A stretch of 64,000 nucleotides of DNA from Triglochin maritima (GCA_963682175.1 OY821772.1:51544925-51608924), one strand, 5' to 3'. Counted from the first letter of the stretch, positions 25,029-36,240 are shown. Notes: generated by a model not told the origin, from the sequence alone. Translations and numbers: made by a program.

Positions 25029-25459
25029 TACAATACACCCCGCAAGTGTCCAAATTGGTCATATGCACCTGTTTTTTTGGTATTTCCGCATATACATCTA
25101 GAAAACATCATATTTGCGCAAATGCACCTGGTCCGTTTGTCGGCCCCACTCCAGAGAGACGATGTGAATGGGCCGTTAACGGCCGTCCAAATCAGTTCGT
25201 GATCCGTTTGGTAGGACGTGTGATTTGGGATTGACTGTAGCAAAACAAATTTTACTAAGACTAATCTAAGACCACGACTGAACCATTATCGTGCTGGAAT
25301 CACTCTGCATCGAATCACTCTGGATGTATATGCGGTAATACCGAAAAACCATGACTAAACGTGATCCGTTTGCGCAAATATGATGTTTTCTAGATGTATA
25401 TGCAGCAATACCGAAAAAGGAGGTGCATATGACCAATTTGGACACTTGCGGGAGTGTAA
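25029..25459. mobile_element. Foldback/MITE with long terminal inverted repeats
   Basis: Arms of about 100 bp at each end are inverted copies. Positions 25088-25122 and 25369-25403 match perfectly over 35 bp. The outer part (CCCGCAAGTGTCC...CATATGCACCT) matches with few changes. A partial third copy of the arm lies at about 25316-25345. No open reading frame belongs to a known transposase and no clear target duplication was identified, so the superfamily is open. Confidence 0.75.
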
Positions 25460-25677
25460 GTTAGATTTAAAATCTTAATAATAAAATTTTAATTATATTT
25501 ATAATATAAATATATTAATTAAAAATGGATTGCGGTAAGCAGGTTGACAGATAAGAATCTTTTGGTACAATTTGTATTATCTGGAGTGAGACGGTAGGTT
25601 AAACTCACCCCATTTACAACCCTTCTAGTACCTGGTATACTTGATTCATTCCGCATCGCTGAGTCAAACCCAACTAT

Positions 25678-25957
25678 GGGTCTGTTTGGTACACTGACGT
25701 CTGGTGTCTATGTCTGGGCTATTTACAATTTCCCCCCAAACGTGAAAATGACATCCAAATAGTTTTGATACGCGTCCCCGTCTGGGTTGTGCGTCAAGAT
25801 TTTGTTTACAAAAGAAGAAGCAAACTCTTTGTAGCTTCTCAACGTATGACAATTTTAAAATTCACCCCAGACGTTATCACACGTTTCCACCCAAATTCAC
25901 CCCAAGACCATGCGTCTAGGTGAGACGCTGACGCACGTCAGTGTACCAAACACACCC
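25678..25957. mobile_element. Tourist-like MITE, about 280 bp
   Basis: The left end GGGTCTGTTTGGTACACTG and the reversed right end GGGTGTGTTTGGTACACTG are near-perfect inverted repeats. The GGG(T/C)CTGTTTGG start is typical of Tourist-like MITEs. The flanks (TAT / TGT) do not give a clean TWA duplication, so the superfamily call is tentative. Confidence 0.65.
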
Positions 25958-25999
25958 TGTGTTCAGGTCAAAAACTTGGGGAAAAAGCTCATACAAAGG

Positions 26000-26160
26000 G
26001 GGTGTTAGTGGCGCGGAAAGCTCCGGAAAGTAATTTCCGGAGTCAACGGGAAAGTAGAGGAAAACAGAATCCAGTGGAAAACAATTTCCCTTTGACTGAA
26101 TTCTGTTGTTTGTACATGTGTCGGGAAGTGATTTTGACAAAGAGAAATTCTGTTGTTTAC
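26000..26160 (+). repeat. Dispersed repeat, copy 2
   Basis: This is the diverged partner of the segment at 15912-16050, with GTGTTAGTGGCGCGGAAAGC, a GGAAAACAGAATCCA block and TTTCCCTTTGACTGAATT in the same order. Confidence 0.6.
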
Positions 26161-26209
26161 TCATACTTCTTATGTCCACTACGATAGGTCGGTCGGGGGT
26201 CTCGCTTAC

Positions 26210-26405
26210 CGGACGATAGTTTGGATTAGGAAAACGGACGACCGAAATGAGAGTTCTAGTGATTGGTCAAAGTGAACGTAAACGGAAGACCGAATCAAGA
26301 TCGGTCGTCCGAACGGGTCATTCCAATTACTAATTCGGTGGACTGACATATCTTCAGTCGTCCGTTAAAATCATTTCGGTGGACCGAATGATTGACAGAC
26401 GACCG
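26210..26405. repeat. Array of CGGNSGNCCG palindromes in pairs 19 bp apart
   Basis: Sites begin at 26283/26302, 26336/26355 and 26377/26396, each pair 19 bp apart, with weaker sites at 26210 and 26235. Words include CGGTCGTCCG, CGGTGGACCG and CAGACGACCG. The arrangement resembles the arrays in the two solo LTRs but the core and spacing differ. It may be a fragment of a related LTR; no ends were found. Confidence 0.5.
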
Positions 26406-26576
26406 AAAAAATCGGTTTCCGTTGCTTTCCGACCTCAAAGTGACAAAAAACTCAAAGAAAATTTTATACATATTACGAAATCCGACCCACACTGCACAAA
26501 CAACTCACTTTTTCAAAGTCAACCGAAATTCATTTTACTTTCCCTCGGATTCCCCCAAATTCCGACGGCGCTAACG

Positions 26577-26600
26577 CCCCCCCCCCCCCCCCCCCCCCCC
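26577..26600 (+). repeat. C24 homopolymer followed by A8
   Basis: Twenty-four C in a row (26577-26600) and then eight A. It could be a real mononucleotide repeat or an assembly artefact; long G/C runs are error-prone in most platforms. Confidence 0.9.
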
Positions 26601-26643
26601 AAAAAAAACTACAACGTACCAATCAGCAATTTCACCATTCTTA

Positions 26644-27586
26644 GGGTATGTTTGGTTAACAACTTAAGAAGAGAAAAGAAGAGAAAAGAAAAGAGAGTTG
26701 AGTTTTCCCTAGTTTGGATAACGACTTAATGAGAGAAAAGAAATTAAAGAAAAGAAATGGAGAGGAATGTTATAATACAAAATCCAATTCAACTTTCTCT
26801 CCGATTTTGGAGAGAAATGGAGAGAAACGGAGAGAAAGTGAATAAATAATATTTTAGTGACCAAAATACCCTTATTAAAAAATCTACCTAAAAATCCTAA
26901 TTTGCTACATCTAAATATTCATTTCTCGTTCCATCTTCCGTCACCCAACCGTTCTACCTTCTTTTCTTCTCCACCTAAATATTTCATCATACTCATCTTC
27001 TCATTTCTCACTCCCATTTAAATTAGTTTACACCGATCGAGATGAGTTTTGTTAACACCATGATAGGAAAATTGTTGAAAATTTCTATCATGTTGTAATC
27101 ATTTGTAGTATTATTTTATAATCTTTCAATTGAAAATTTTGAGTTGAAATAGAATTTGTTTTTTTAATTTATTACGAATTTTGAGAATTTAAATTTGATA
27201 TATTCCTATTTATGGGTTAAGATCTATATCCAAATTAAATTTACATGAGAAATGTTTTTTTAATATTTTGCATATTACCTTGTCTGTAAAATTTCTGAGT
27301 TTGTATGACTTCAAATTTTCAAGTTTGGTGGATATATTTTTATTTGTAATAATTTATAGTTCTGAACATTATAAAATAATGTAGAAAGATGTAAGTCAAA
27401 AGTATAATATAAAATAAAGGGTATTTTGGTCTTTTAGAATGTTTTTTTATATTTTCTCTTATAAGATGTTAACCAAACAAGAAAAACGTATTTGTTATAA
27501 TGAGTACCCAAATAAGAAAAAAAAGAAGATAAAAAACACATTTCTTTTCCTTTCTTTTCTCTCCCGAGTGTTATCCAAATAGACCA
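26644..27586. mobile_element. PIF/Harbinger (Tourist-like) MITE, 943 bp
   Basis: TTA target duplications lie at 26641-26643 and 27587-27589. The terminal inverted repeats are GGGTATGTTTGGTTAACA on the left and, read in reverse, TGGTCTATTTGGATAACA on the right. Next to both ends is an AGAGAAAAGAA-type purine tract, also inverted. The interior is AT-rich with no transposase. Confidence 0.8.
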
Positions 27587-27589
27587 TTA

Positions 27590-30341
27590 GCCTTCCGTCT
27601 GTTCCCAAATCCATTCATCCCCTTTCCCTCTGTTTGATCGATGCCTTTCCGGTAAGATCGAATTTCCCCTCTTGCAATCCATTTTACGTTCCAGATCTCT
27701 GCTCCCTTTCCTTTCAGTCAATTTTCTGTTTTTTTATATAATAAAATCTGTCTATTTGGACTTCCGGGGTCTAGGTTTTGCGGTTGAACCCTTTCCGTGG
27801 ATATCGTTGTCAATTACTATGTTTGGTTTTGCTTTGGTTGACTTTAGCACGAGTGAAATAATGGAGGAGTTTGTTTGTGGTGCGGGAATGTGGACAAACG
27901 TGGTATTTGCAGGTAGGGTTGGGAATTTAGGTCTTGAGATCCGCTGGTACGGTCTCAAAGACTCAAACCCATACCAACACATCCTTGCCTGGAATTTTGG
28001 CCCAATCAACACAGACGAAACTAAAACCTAATTGAATTTCAGGTTGGATCGAAATATTACAACGGAATCGTATTTTGGAATTTGGTTCGTGTTGTGTGCC
28101 CATTTGGATCACCCCAAGATGAGAATCGAAACCGATAACAAAGCAACAAAGAAATATAAAATAGTGTTCTTCGAGTGGCACAAACACTCCAAACTAATTC
28201 AACATGCAAACTAAGATTTCATTCATTCAATTTGGATGATTTTACAAGTACATGTGAGAGTCTATTTATAGGCTACAACTCAACTACCACAACCAACTTC
28301 AACCAACACACGACTCTCATTCACTCAATCACGAAAGGACATGCCATCAATCCCACTTAACTCCTCATATCCAATTGTGCATTGCCACACTTGCATCTTG
28401 ATTCATCATTGATGAAGTGCCATGTGTGATTAGTACATTTTGAGCATCTAACTGGCTTAGTTCGGATTGCACATATTTCTGAACTGCCCTGAACTGGTTT
28501 ATCGACTCAATGTGATTTCTATGATGTGCATGCCCAAGTCAATGTGAGATATAATTGAACACAATGACTAGTCGATCCTAATGTTATAAGCTAACTCATA
28601 TCAACTTTTATTTGTTGCACTTGCTTGTAAGATTTTATACTTCATAACAAAACAATATATCAATTGCAAACCAAATTTAAACCGATCCGATCCGAACCAA
28701 AATCAATTCAATTTGGTTTGTTTCTTTTATTCTCAAGTTGTTTAGTTTGTGATCAGCAAACCCCAAAACCCGAACCAACCCAGCCTACTAAAACTTTCCA
28801 CCCCTACTTGCGGAGTTCTTTGGTGTGCAATTTTTTCTCTCCTATGAGCGACTTATGAATAAAATTTGTGGCTATTCCTTGCTGAAAAGTGTATAATCTT
28901 GACACATGAAAGTGTTTTTTCCCGAGATGAATTTTCAGACCAATGAATTTGGTTTATGGTTAATCTCAATGAATTTGCTTGTGCACCTCTGAAATAAAGA
29001 AAAAAAAATCATGAAATCCTGAACATATTTTCCACATTCATTTCTATTTCCCTTCCAAACATACACAATTATGAGCAGGATTGTTATATAATCCTTGTTG
29101 CTATTGATCTCTTCTGCAAGGTCCAACTGTTACTTAGAGAAAACCAAGGAACCGGTTTGTCAGAGAGTGTTCTTTACCAATAGTTGATGCTGAATAATTA
29201 GTTGTTTTGGTGATGATCAAGCAGAAACAAAAGGCTGGCATTGGCACCACTAGATGTGCTGTTCTGCTCCAATCAAGCTATTCTTTCCGCCAGTTGCTTC
29301 ATTCCTCATTGAGTGGATGTATCAGGTCTGTTTCTCTTATGAGTTAGGAATCATTTAATTTTAATTTTGTTGTTGTGGCAATCACACTACATCCCTGGCA
29401 ACCCGTGACTCTCTTTGTGACCCTCCAGGGGTTAACTTTTAACTGTAGGCTGATCGCAGTTATTGGTCATGGGACCCCATTGTTGACTGAAAATCTGTCA
29501 ATTCATGAAAAAATTGATATTAACTTGATACACTGGACTTCAAGGATAAATGTGCAGACTTGTGGAGGTGTGAGGTGGTACTACTGAATGGTTAATGTGG
29601 ATCAGAGTGTATATTGACCATCTATGTCGACATAAAATGCTGTAATATTTTTCTAGTAGGAAACTATGCTAGTTCCACTTCACGTATCTCTCTGAATAAA
29701 AAGCGACAATACGCAGTTGCTGTGCAATCTTGTTTCATTTCGCCAATGTAAGATCTAGATACCTCTTACAAAATTGAATCAGAAAGTTCTCACTGATAGT
29801 CTGCACAGGCTTAAAGGCACAAACTTGGTATTTCCATGATTGCAGCTAACGTTCATCATTCTAAATAAAAGTCACAGGTTTTTTTGGAAGAATTAAGTGT
29901 GTATTTATTGTCTAGGACCTCTTAAGGTTAAATGCTAAATCTTGGTTGTCTGGTTTTTTATTTGTAATCAGTCTTGTAATCTAGTACCCCGAATCTTCAT
30001 AGAGATCTTGAGCTTAATCAATAAATTGGTAATCACTGAACATTTAGGATTGTAAGGTGATCATGCCATTTAGCACCAGCTACTATCAAAGAAAGTGTGC
30101 TGTGGCGTGATAGAGAACAGTACAAAACTGTTATGCACACATCAATCTCTAAGCGACTTATACCAATTTCCTTTGCAAAATTGTAGCTACATGTTTTAAT
30201 ATATTTTTTGCGGTCTGAAACGTGTCAGGGGAAGCTGCAGGGATCACAATACGTTTTTATGGACTATAAAAGAAGTATGAGAAAACAGTTAAAAGGAACT
30301 CTACAAATCACCCAGTTGAGAATACTTGTGTAGGCTTAAAA
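27590..30341. other. Spacer; possible solo LTR remnant on minus strand
   Basis: Sequence at about 28170-28670 read on the minus strand looks like an LTR: it begins near TGTTATGAAGTATAAAATC and carries a CCTATAAATAG TATA box (complement at 28263-28273), but I could not match target duplications. Around 28672-28808, AACCGATCCGATCCGAACC through to TTTCCACCCCTA resembles one end of a hAT-like MITE. An open frame at 27672-28031 (119 codons) has no recognised homology. Part of 29150-30340 may be old 5' sequence of the ARM-repeat pseudogene that follows. Confidence 0.35.
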
Positions 30342-32436
30342 ATGGGACCTAACAAGTTTTCACCTCCTCTAGGATCTGCTTCATCAAGTTCCATTAATGG
30401 GATGAATGGTGGTATACGTGTCATAAGCCATGAAGTGGAATATACTGACTCCGACAAAATGAAAGATCTGGTGTCCATAGATACGAGCTTCAGGGTACGA
30501 GTTAAACAAGATGTTCATTTTCAGTAAATGTTTCATACTGCTTAATTTTCGCAATCATTCATATGATCTAATAATCTACCATTAGACATTTCCTGGAAAT
30601 TCACATCATTGATCCACATAAGTTACAATCTTGGTTACATTCTCTCACCCTCAGACATTGTTAACTCGTCTTGATTCCAAAGACTGGATTGTGGTCTGTG
30701 AGGCACTTAATAATGTTCGCCAGCTATCAACATTTCACAAGGAAAAACTGAACAAGGTTTTGTAAGTCCTACTTCGCCAAACTTTAAATCATGGCACTTT
30801 TTTTGGTATTAATGTTTCTTATCTTTACTTCGGTATTTTTTTAAACCTCACTCTTGTCCTTTGTTACATCCGTGGCGTGCTTATGTTGACACTGAAGGCA
30901 TTGAAGAATCCTAGAAGTGCTGTTTGTAAAACATCAATAATGACATCGGGCGACATAATTTTAGCCTATAATGATTCTATAGTCGATTCATTTGATCCTC
31001 ATGTAAGTCTCCGTTTACAAAGACCTGTTTACTTACATAATCCATGTTTTGTTTGAAATTTCATGTGTGTGGGTCGGTAAGCAATATTTATTTTTCGAAA
31101 GAATTGACTTTTTATTTGGTGTTGAACCAGCTTTTCCTCAAGTCTTCACAAGATAAACGATTTCCATGCCAAGCTGCAGAAGCTTCCCTAGTGACCACGA
31201 CTACATTTGTTTCACCATGTGTTGTTGCCCAAGCTGCAGCGGTATCTCAAACACAAGAACCCCAGAATACGTGAAAAGGCATCAATGTGCTTCTGCAGAA
31301 CTGTTCCACGACTCGTAAGAACCATTTCTTTGCTGTTATCCACCTGCTTTGGCTCAGGGTATTTGACTGCTATTTTTGATGTAAATATACAAGTTCTGAC
31401 TTATATGTTCATTTCACAATCTGCTTTAGATTAATAAGATTTTCCTCTATATTCATTTGAAATTTCATAAAACAACTTGCTATGCTATCCTATTTATTTT
31501 TTCTTTTGACGAGTCCATCCATAAAGGCTTTGTTGTTGTTGGTGACAAGTCCATCCAACTTTCTTTCTCTATCATGTATATTACGAATGAAGGTTGATAA
31601 TATCAATTTCTTGCAAATCTGCACTTTTTTTTTCACTTCTTATTACATTTTGCTCTCACATTGTTATTTGCTGCTCAACCTGCTATTCATGTTGTCTACA
31701 TTGTTAAAAAAAAGTATTAGGTGGACAATATGTATCCCAGTTTTCCAGAGCATCTTGGGTATTTTCGCACTGGGCCCCTCTCTTTTCCAATGTTTTTCCC
31801 TTTCGAAAGGCCTGACCTACTGCAGCCAGTTGAACTTCGAATCGGAAGCTATTCACATTTCACGGAAGGCTTTGACTAAATATTGAATCCTAGCTTATCT
31901 TTGTTTAAATATCGGTCTGTGGTTGGTGATAATTTTTCTTTAGACTGTTTTCTACTTCTCTGTATTCATGAGCAGGGAAAACTCGAAAAATTGCATGCAA
32001 AATGCTATTGGTGAAAGAAAAAAAAATGGTTTCGTAGTCAGTGGTCAGTGGTCACTGATCCTTTTATCCTGGACATAAATGAATTTGTAGTATCAAGGTG
32101 TCTTTCTGAGGTAGTTGCAAGCCTAAATCTTTTGCTTTAGCATCCGTCTCATGTAATAATAGTGGGTTCATCAAAGATGTCTATTTTACGATCATACCAT
32201 CTATTCTCTTACAATCAGAGGTTTCAAATACTAAGCAAATTATATAAGGTAGCACGAGTTGGCTACAGATAGTAGCTTATTATACTTTTCTGTTATAAAT
32301 CACTTGTCACTTGACTATGAATCTGCTTACTTCAAAATTACATTCCTTGTTTAAATACATATCATGTATGTACTTGAAGTACTTGCACACAATATTAGCT
32401 TCCATCCACTTTTTATAGTTTATCACGTATGGTAGG

Positions 32437-32736
32437 TGATACGGAGTAATACGGTGACAGTCGCACACGCCCGCACATATACGCGCACACAGTCAGTTAT
32501 TCTGCGCGCGAGACAACATCGGCTAGTTTCGTCCTGCTTTTGGCTCGTCAGGGAAGTGGCTTCAGCCCCCAACCAACCCTACGCTCCTAATTGCATATAA
32601 GTGCAGTCCCGTAGGCGCTCGTCTTCGAGTTGAAGTCTCTCCCCCATATAACATCTACGCTCATATGGCCACCCGATGTTCCCAAACAGTCTGCACGCAT
32701 CAACACCTCCTGACGGAAGATTTTAAGGGTGTGACA
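32437..32736 (-). repeat. LTR of the 0.9-kb TRIM (downstream LTR in element orientation)
   Basis: This 300-bp repeat is paired with 33022-33342. Both share the ACAACATCGG core and end AAGGGTGTGACA on the plus strand. The two differ by scattered substitutions and an indel, so the insertion is not recent. Confidence 0.85.
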
Positions 32737-33021
32737 AACTCTCCCCCCTTTAAAATCGTGCATGTCCTCGTGCACAACTTACTTATCACATTCCTGGTAT
32801 ACTGCGTGTGGGAATATATGCCCTTCATTCATCTCTGAGGTTTTCTGGCTACTTGCGTTCAACCACAAGTGCTTGGCCAACTACGCAGCTTCTGGACTGG
32901 AGCTTGGGAGTTTCCCAAATCGTCTGATACACCTTAAATGTACAAGTTCCCCCTGCTACTCGTCTTTTGCAAGTCTTTCACGAGACATCTCAGGATGTTT
33001 AGGTTTGACTCTGATACCAAT

Positions 33022-33342
33022 TGATACTGAGTTGTGCGGTGAGAGTCGCACACGCCCACACAGCACTGTGCGTGCGCGCATATACACGCACACATAGTCA
33101 GCTATTCTGCGCGCGAGACAACATCGGTTGGTTTCGCCCTGCCTTGGGTTCATCAGGGAAGCGACTTCAGCCCCCAACCAACCCTACGCTCCCAACTACA
33201 TATAAGTGCAGTCTCGTAGGCGTTCGTCTTCGAGTTTAAACCTCTCCCCCATATAGCATCTACGTTCATATGACCACCTGTTGTTCCCCAAACAGTTTGC
33301 ACATATCAACACCTCCTGACGGAAGACTTTAAGGGTGTGACA
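33022..33342 (-). repeat. LTR of the 0.9-kb TRIM (upstream LTR in element orientation)
   Basis: This 321-bp partner of 32437-32736 lies next to the primer-binding site. It carries an extra CACTGTGCGTGCGCGC stretch. Its plus-strand end, GTGACA, now abuts the GTTGGGGCTTGATGG start of the ARM exon. Confidence 0.85.
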
Positions 33343-34164
33343 GTTGGGGCTTGATGGGATTAAATCATATGGAATTGACAAATAGATCCACATAGCATCA
33401 CTTAGCTTCCCGACTCAAGAGAAGCTGCTAGAAAGCTGGCATTGCAGCTTCACACAGCCCATGAACTATCTTCACTTCTAGCAACTGGTGAAAATGAGAA
33501 TTGGGAGTGTTTCTGCGGCTCGGAATTTTCTCCTTTGACCGCGCAAGCAATAATTCGTGTTACTTCTGTTGCAAAAGATGGGGGTGGTACCTGCTTGCTT
33601 ACACATGCTCCTCTAACTAAAGCTTTCTGTCTCTTAGTCTTCCTTTGTTTTTCCAAATCACTTCTAGATTCACTTGTAAATGCTTTCAGAGTAAGAGTTA
33701 ATATAATATTGCAATTATATCTAATTTTCTTGATTGATCAGGCTATCGTTATGATCGTCTATGTGCTCCTTCCGCAATTTTCTCAGGTGTACTTTAGTCA
33801 ATTAAAAAAATTAGAAAATTGTGAATATCACAATCAAATTTTATTGGGACCTAAATTTGGATTCTTGAACTAGTATTTTGATTTTTTTATTTATTCCAAA
33901 CAACCTAGTTTATTATGTATGGTCTCTGAGGACTAGAATCCTAGATATTTTGTCTTCATTTTGGTTTAGCTAGCTGCTAGCTTATGTGGTAGAATCCATT
34001 ATCTTTTATCCCATTGGGAAAAAAACATCTTGTTAGCATGTTTTAAATTTGATCGACAATGACACTGGTGCGGTGAAGGTGAAGTTGAGAGAACACGTAG
34101 TGGAGGCAGAATAGGTACCTGACTGCCAGATTCCATTTGCAAGATTTTTTGTTGGTAGGTGTAT

Positions 34165-36235
34165 TGTTAGAATCCTAACCCGGTTTAGGGTTAATCATGG
34201 ATTAAGGAAGTGTTTTGCATGGGGAAGAGGGGTTGTGCAGTATGCTACTGTTGGGAGGAGAAGGGTGTATTGGGTTGGGTTTTAAAAGCTAACATCTCTC
34301 TCTCATTTTGATCTCACTCTCTCCCTTTGCTTGTGCGGCACCAGAGGACGCGGAGGCTCCGACGTGAGGAGGAGGTCGCGCGTGAGGAGGTGACGGAGGC
34401 GCGAGCGGTGCTCCAGCGTTTCGTCATCTTCTTTGAGGTATGTCGACTTGTTAGTGTGGTTGGTTGCTCACCCAAGTGTGGGGGAGATGTTGGTCGGCCG
34501 GGAGAGGTCGGAGACCTCTCCGACGACGTGTTTCTTCGTAAAGCCTCGGCTGGCGCGAGGTTGAAGGCGACCAACGGTCGACCGGGTCCTTCGGGCGGTC
34601 GACTGATTTAACACTATTTACCCGACTTTAACCTTCATCGGTCGAACGATGCCTTGTGGCGGTCAACCGGTAGTGCATATTGCTGGTGAGTTGGGACTTC
34701 CTGTTGTGTTTCGGTCGACCGGTTCCTTGGGGTCGTTCGACCAGAACTTAAGTGTACTGATTTTCTATGCATATTTGTTCGACCGTTGTATGTTTGTGTT
34801 CAACCGTTTTATGACGTAGAATAATAGGTTGACCCTGTCTGTTTTCGGTCGACGAGACCCATGAGTCGGTCGACCGATAGATTTGAATTTAATGTTGACC
34901 AGACTCTGGATTTTGACCTCGTTCGGTCGACCGATTTTAGACCTTTGTTCGACCGTTGGGGATTGTGTTTTGAGCGCAGCGGTAGACCGTGTTAGGCATA
35001 CGGTCGACCGATTCCTTTCTGGAAGCGGTCAACCGAATCACCTTTGTCGGTCGACCGTTTGGGCCCAGGACAGAAAAACTGGTCCCCTTTTTGAATGTCA
35101 ACTTTGTCCACGGAAACTCGTTTCCTCGCCTTGTGCGTGAGCCGGTGACGGTGGGCGCGTTCCGCGTGCCTGCCCAGGGACCGTCGTGTGGAAAAGTGTG
35201 GGTGTTCGGGACGCGTCACCTCCATGTATGGACCGTGACTAAGATGATGGATTGATTGGACTCATTGTAGTATAGCAGGCCTGAGGGATCGCGGATCCCA
35301 ATGTTTGATGTTGTGCGAGCACGCAACTGGCGTTGGGTGATGTGACTACCAGCCTATGGGCTACGGAGGTCGCTGTCCTGCTTTTATAGCGGCGCGACTG
35401 GTGTTTGCGGCTCGTGGAGCCTGATGACCTGGCAGACTTCGGTCTGGACCTGTCCGATGATGTGTCGGACGTTTGTGATGGACCACCGATGTTGTGCCGA
35501 TGATGCCGCCGAGGTTGTGCCGGCGATGATGATTGTTGGGCCGAGGCTGCTCCGGCTATGTTGATTCTTCGACTGGGCACCTATCGAGATGATGTTGTTA
35601 TACCTTCCGGGCGACGACCCTGTTGGTCCCCCGTGGCTCCGACCATAGAGATTTGCAGATCTGTATTCTATCGGCCCGCAGGCGTGACAGAGGCTCACTG
35701 CCGAATCCTTGTGTAATGTAGCCGCGTGTGGGAGGTGCGATGTCGCGTGCTGTAAGACTGCATGTGCCTGCAGTAGGTCTCCTCGGGAGACCCGATGTTA
35801 ACTGTCGGACTGATGTCCTATTTTACCCTTCGGGGAACTGTTTTCCTTTCTGTTGATGACATGACATGCTACTAGTATGATAGGTTCATTTGTGTAATGC
35901 AAACATGTAGGTGAGTTGGCATACGGGGTTTCCTTCTGGAAACTCAGGCATTGTTGTTATATATTTTTCAGGACCACCGTAGGTCCAGTTGGGTGGTGAT
36001 CGGCGGGCACGCGCATTTTGGAGTCGGATCCTCTACTCGGACCACTGAGGTCAACATGATTACGATTTATCTTCTTTTGTTGTTCTGTTGTAATCATGTA
36101 TCATTTTGACAAACTCTGATGTAATTTGGTGCACCGCTATTTGTTTTATGAGAAGTGACAGTCCCGTCTTTGATTATTAGACTTTATTGTTGTGATTATG
36201 AATTTTCAAAATTTCCGTTGTTTCGGGATGTTACA
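34165..36235. repeat. Solo LTR of a Ty3/gypsy-type element (copy B)
   Basis: The segment starts TGTTAGAATCC and ends GGGATGTTACA, with identical 5-bp duplications TGTAT at 34160-34164 and 36236-36240. It is 2071 bp long. It shares with copy A (19317-21206) the overall layout: a CT-rich leader, a GAGGTATGTCGACTT-like junction, eight paired GGTCGACC sites, the GGCATACGGGGTTTCC string and a TTTTGTTGTAATCA tail. The text between is strongly diverged, so the two are related but not recent duplicates. No internal domain is left. Confidence 0.9.
34576..35057. promoter_or_regulatory. Array of eight paired GGTCGACC-like palindromes (copy B)
   Basis: Pairs start at 34576/34597, 34640/34661, 34713/34735, 34777/34798, 34847/34868, 34925/34947, 34981/35002 and 35027/35049. 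Spacing inside pairs is again 21-22 bp without exception. Spacing between pairs is 64, 73, 64, 70, 78, 56 and 46 bp. The same number of pairs and same spacing as copy A, in otherwise diverged sequence, argues for constraint. Confidence 0.75.
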
Positions 36236-36240
36236 TGTAT

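Larger units (their letters stand above)
32437..33342 (-). mobile_element. TRIM retrotransposon inserted at an ARM-pseudogene splice acceptor
   Basis: Two LTRs of about 300 and 321 bp (32437-32736 and 33022-33342) enclose 285 bp. On the minus strand the LTR begins TGTCACACCCTTAA and ends AGTATCA. Next to it is TTGGTATCAGAG, the primer-binding site complementary to initiator tRNA-Met. At the other end AAAGGGGGGAGAGTT is a polypurine tract. Flanking 5-mers are GTAGG and GTTGG, an imperfect target duplication. No gag or pol is encoded, hence TRIM. The LTR holds GCGCGCGAGACAACATCGG and a CACACG-rich tract. Confidence 0.85.
30342..33600 (+). pseudogene. ARM/HEAT-repeat protein pseudogene (At3g01450-type family)
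   Basis: Exon-like blocks read in order as a known plant ARM-repeat family: 30342-30493 (start ATG, SHEVEYTDSDK), 30655-30756 (TLLTRLDSKDWIVVCEALNN), 30898-31002 (ALKNPRSAVCKTSIMTSGDI), 31131-31314 (LKSSQDKRF...LPKLQRYLKHKNPRIR) and 33344-about 33600 (LGLDGIKSYGIDK, then REAARKLALQLH). Damage: a one-base frameshift near 31218; a poor acceptor before 30898 with homologous codons left in the intron; a TAG stop at 33383-33385; another frameshift between 33385 and 33420; and a TRIM inserted at the last acceptor. In Arabidopsis the family member At3g01450 is, from memory, next to MBD9 (At3g01460), so this may be conserved microsynteny with a decayed partner. Family recognition is from memory. Confidence 0.8.

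Noticed and set aside
28170..28670. A complete solo LTR on the minus strand
   Set aside because: A TATA box and one plausible end are visible, but no matching target duplication could be found, so only a fragment is noted.
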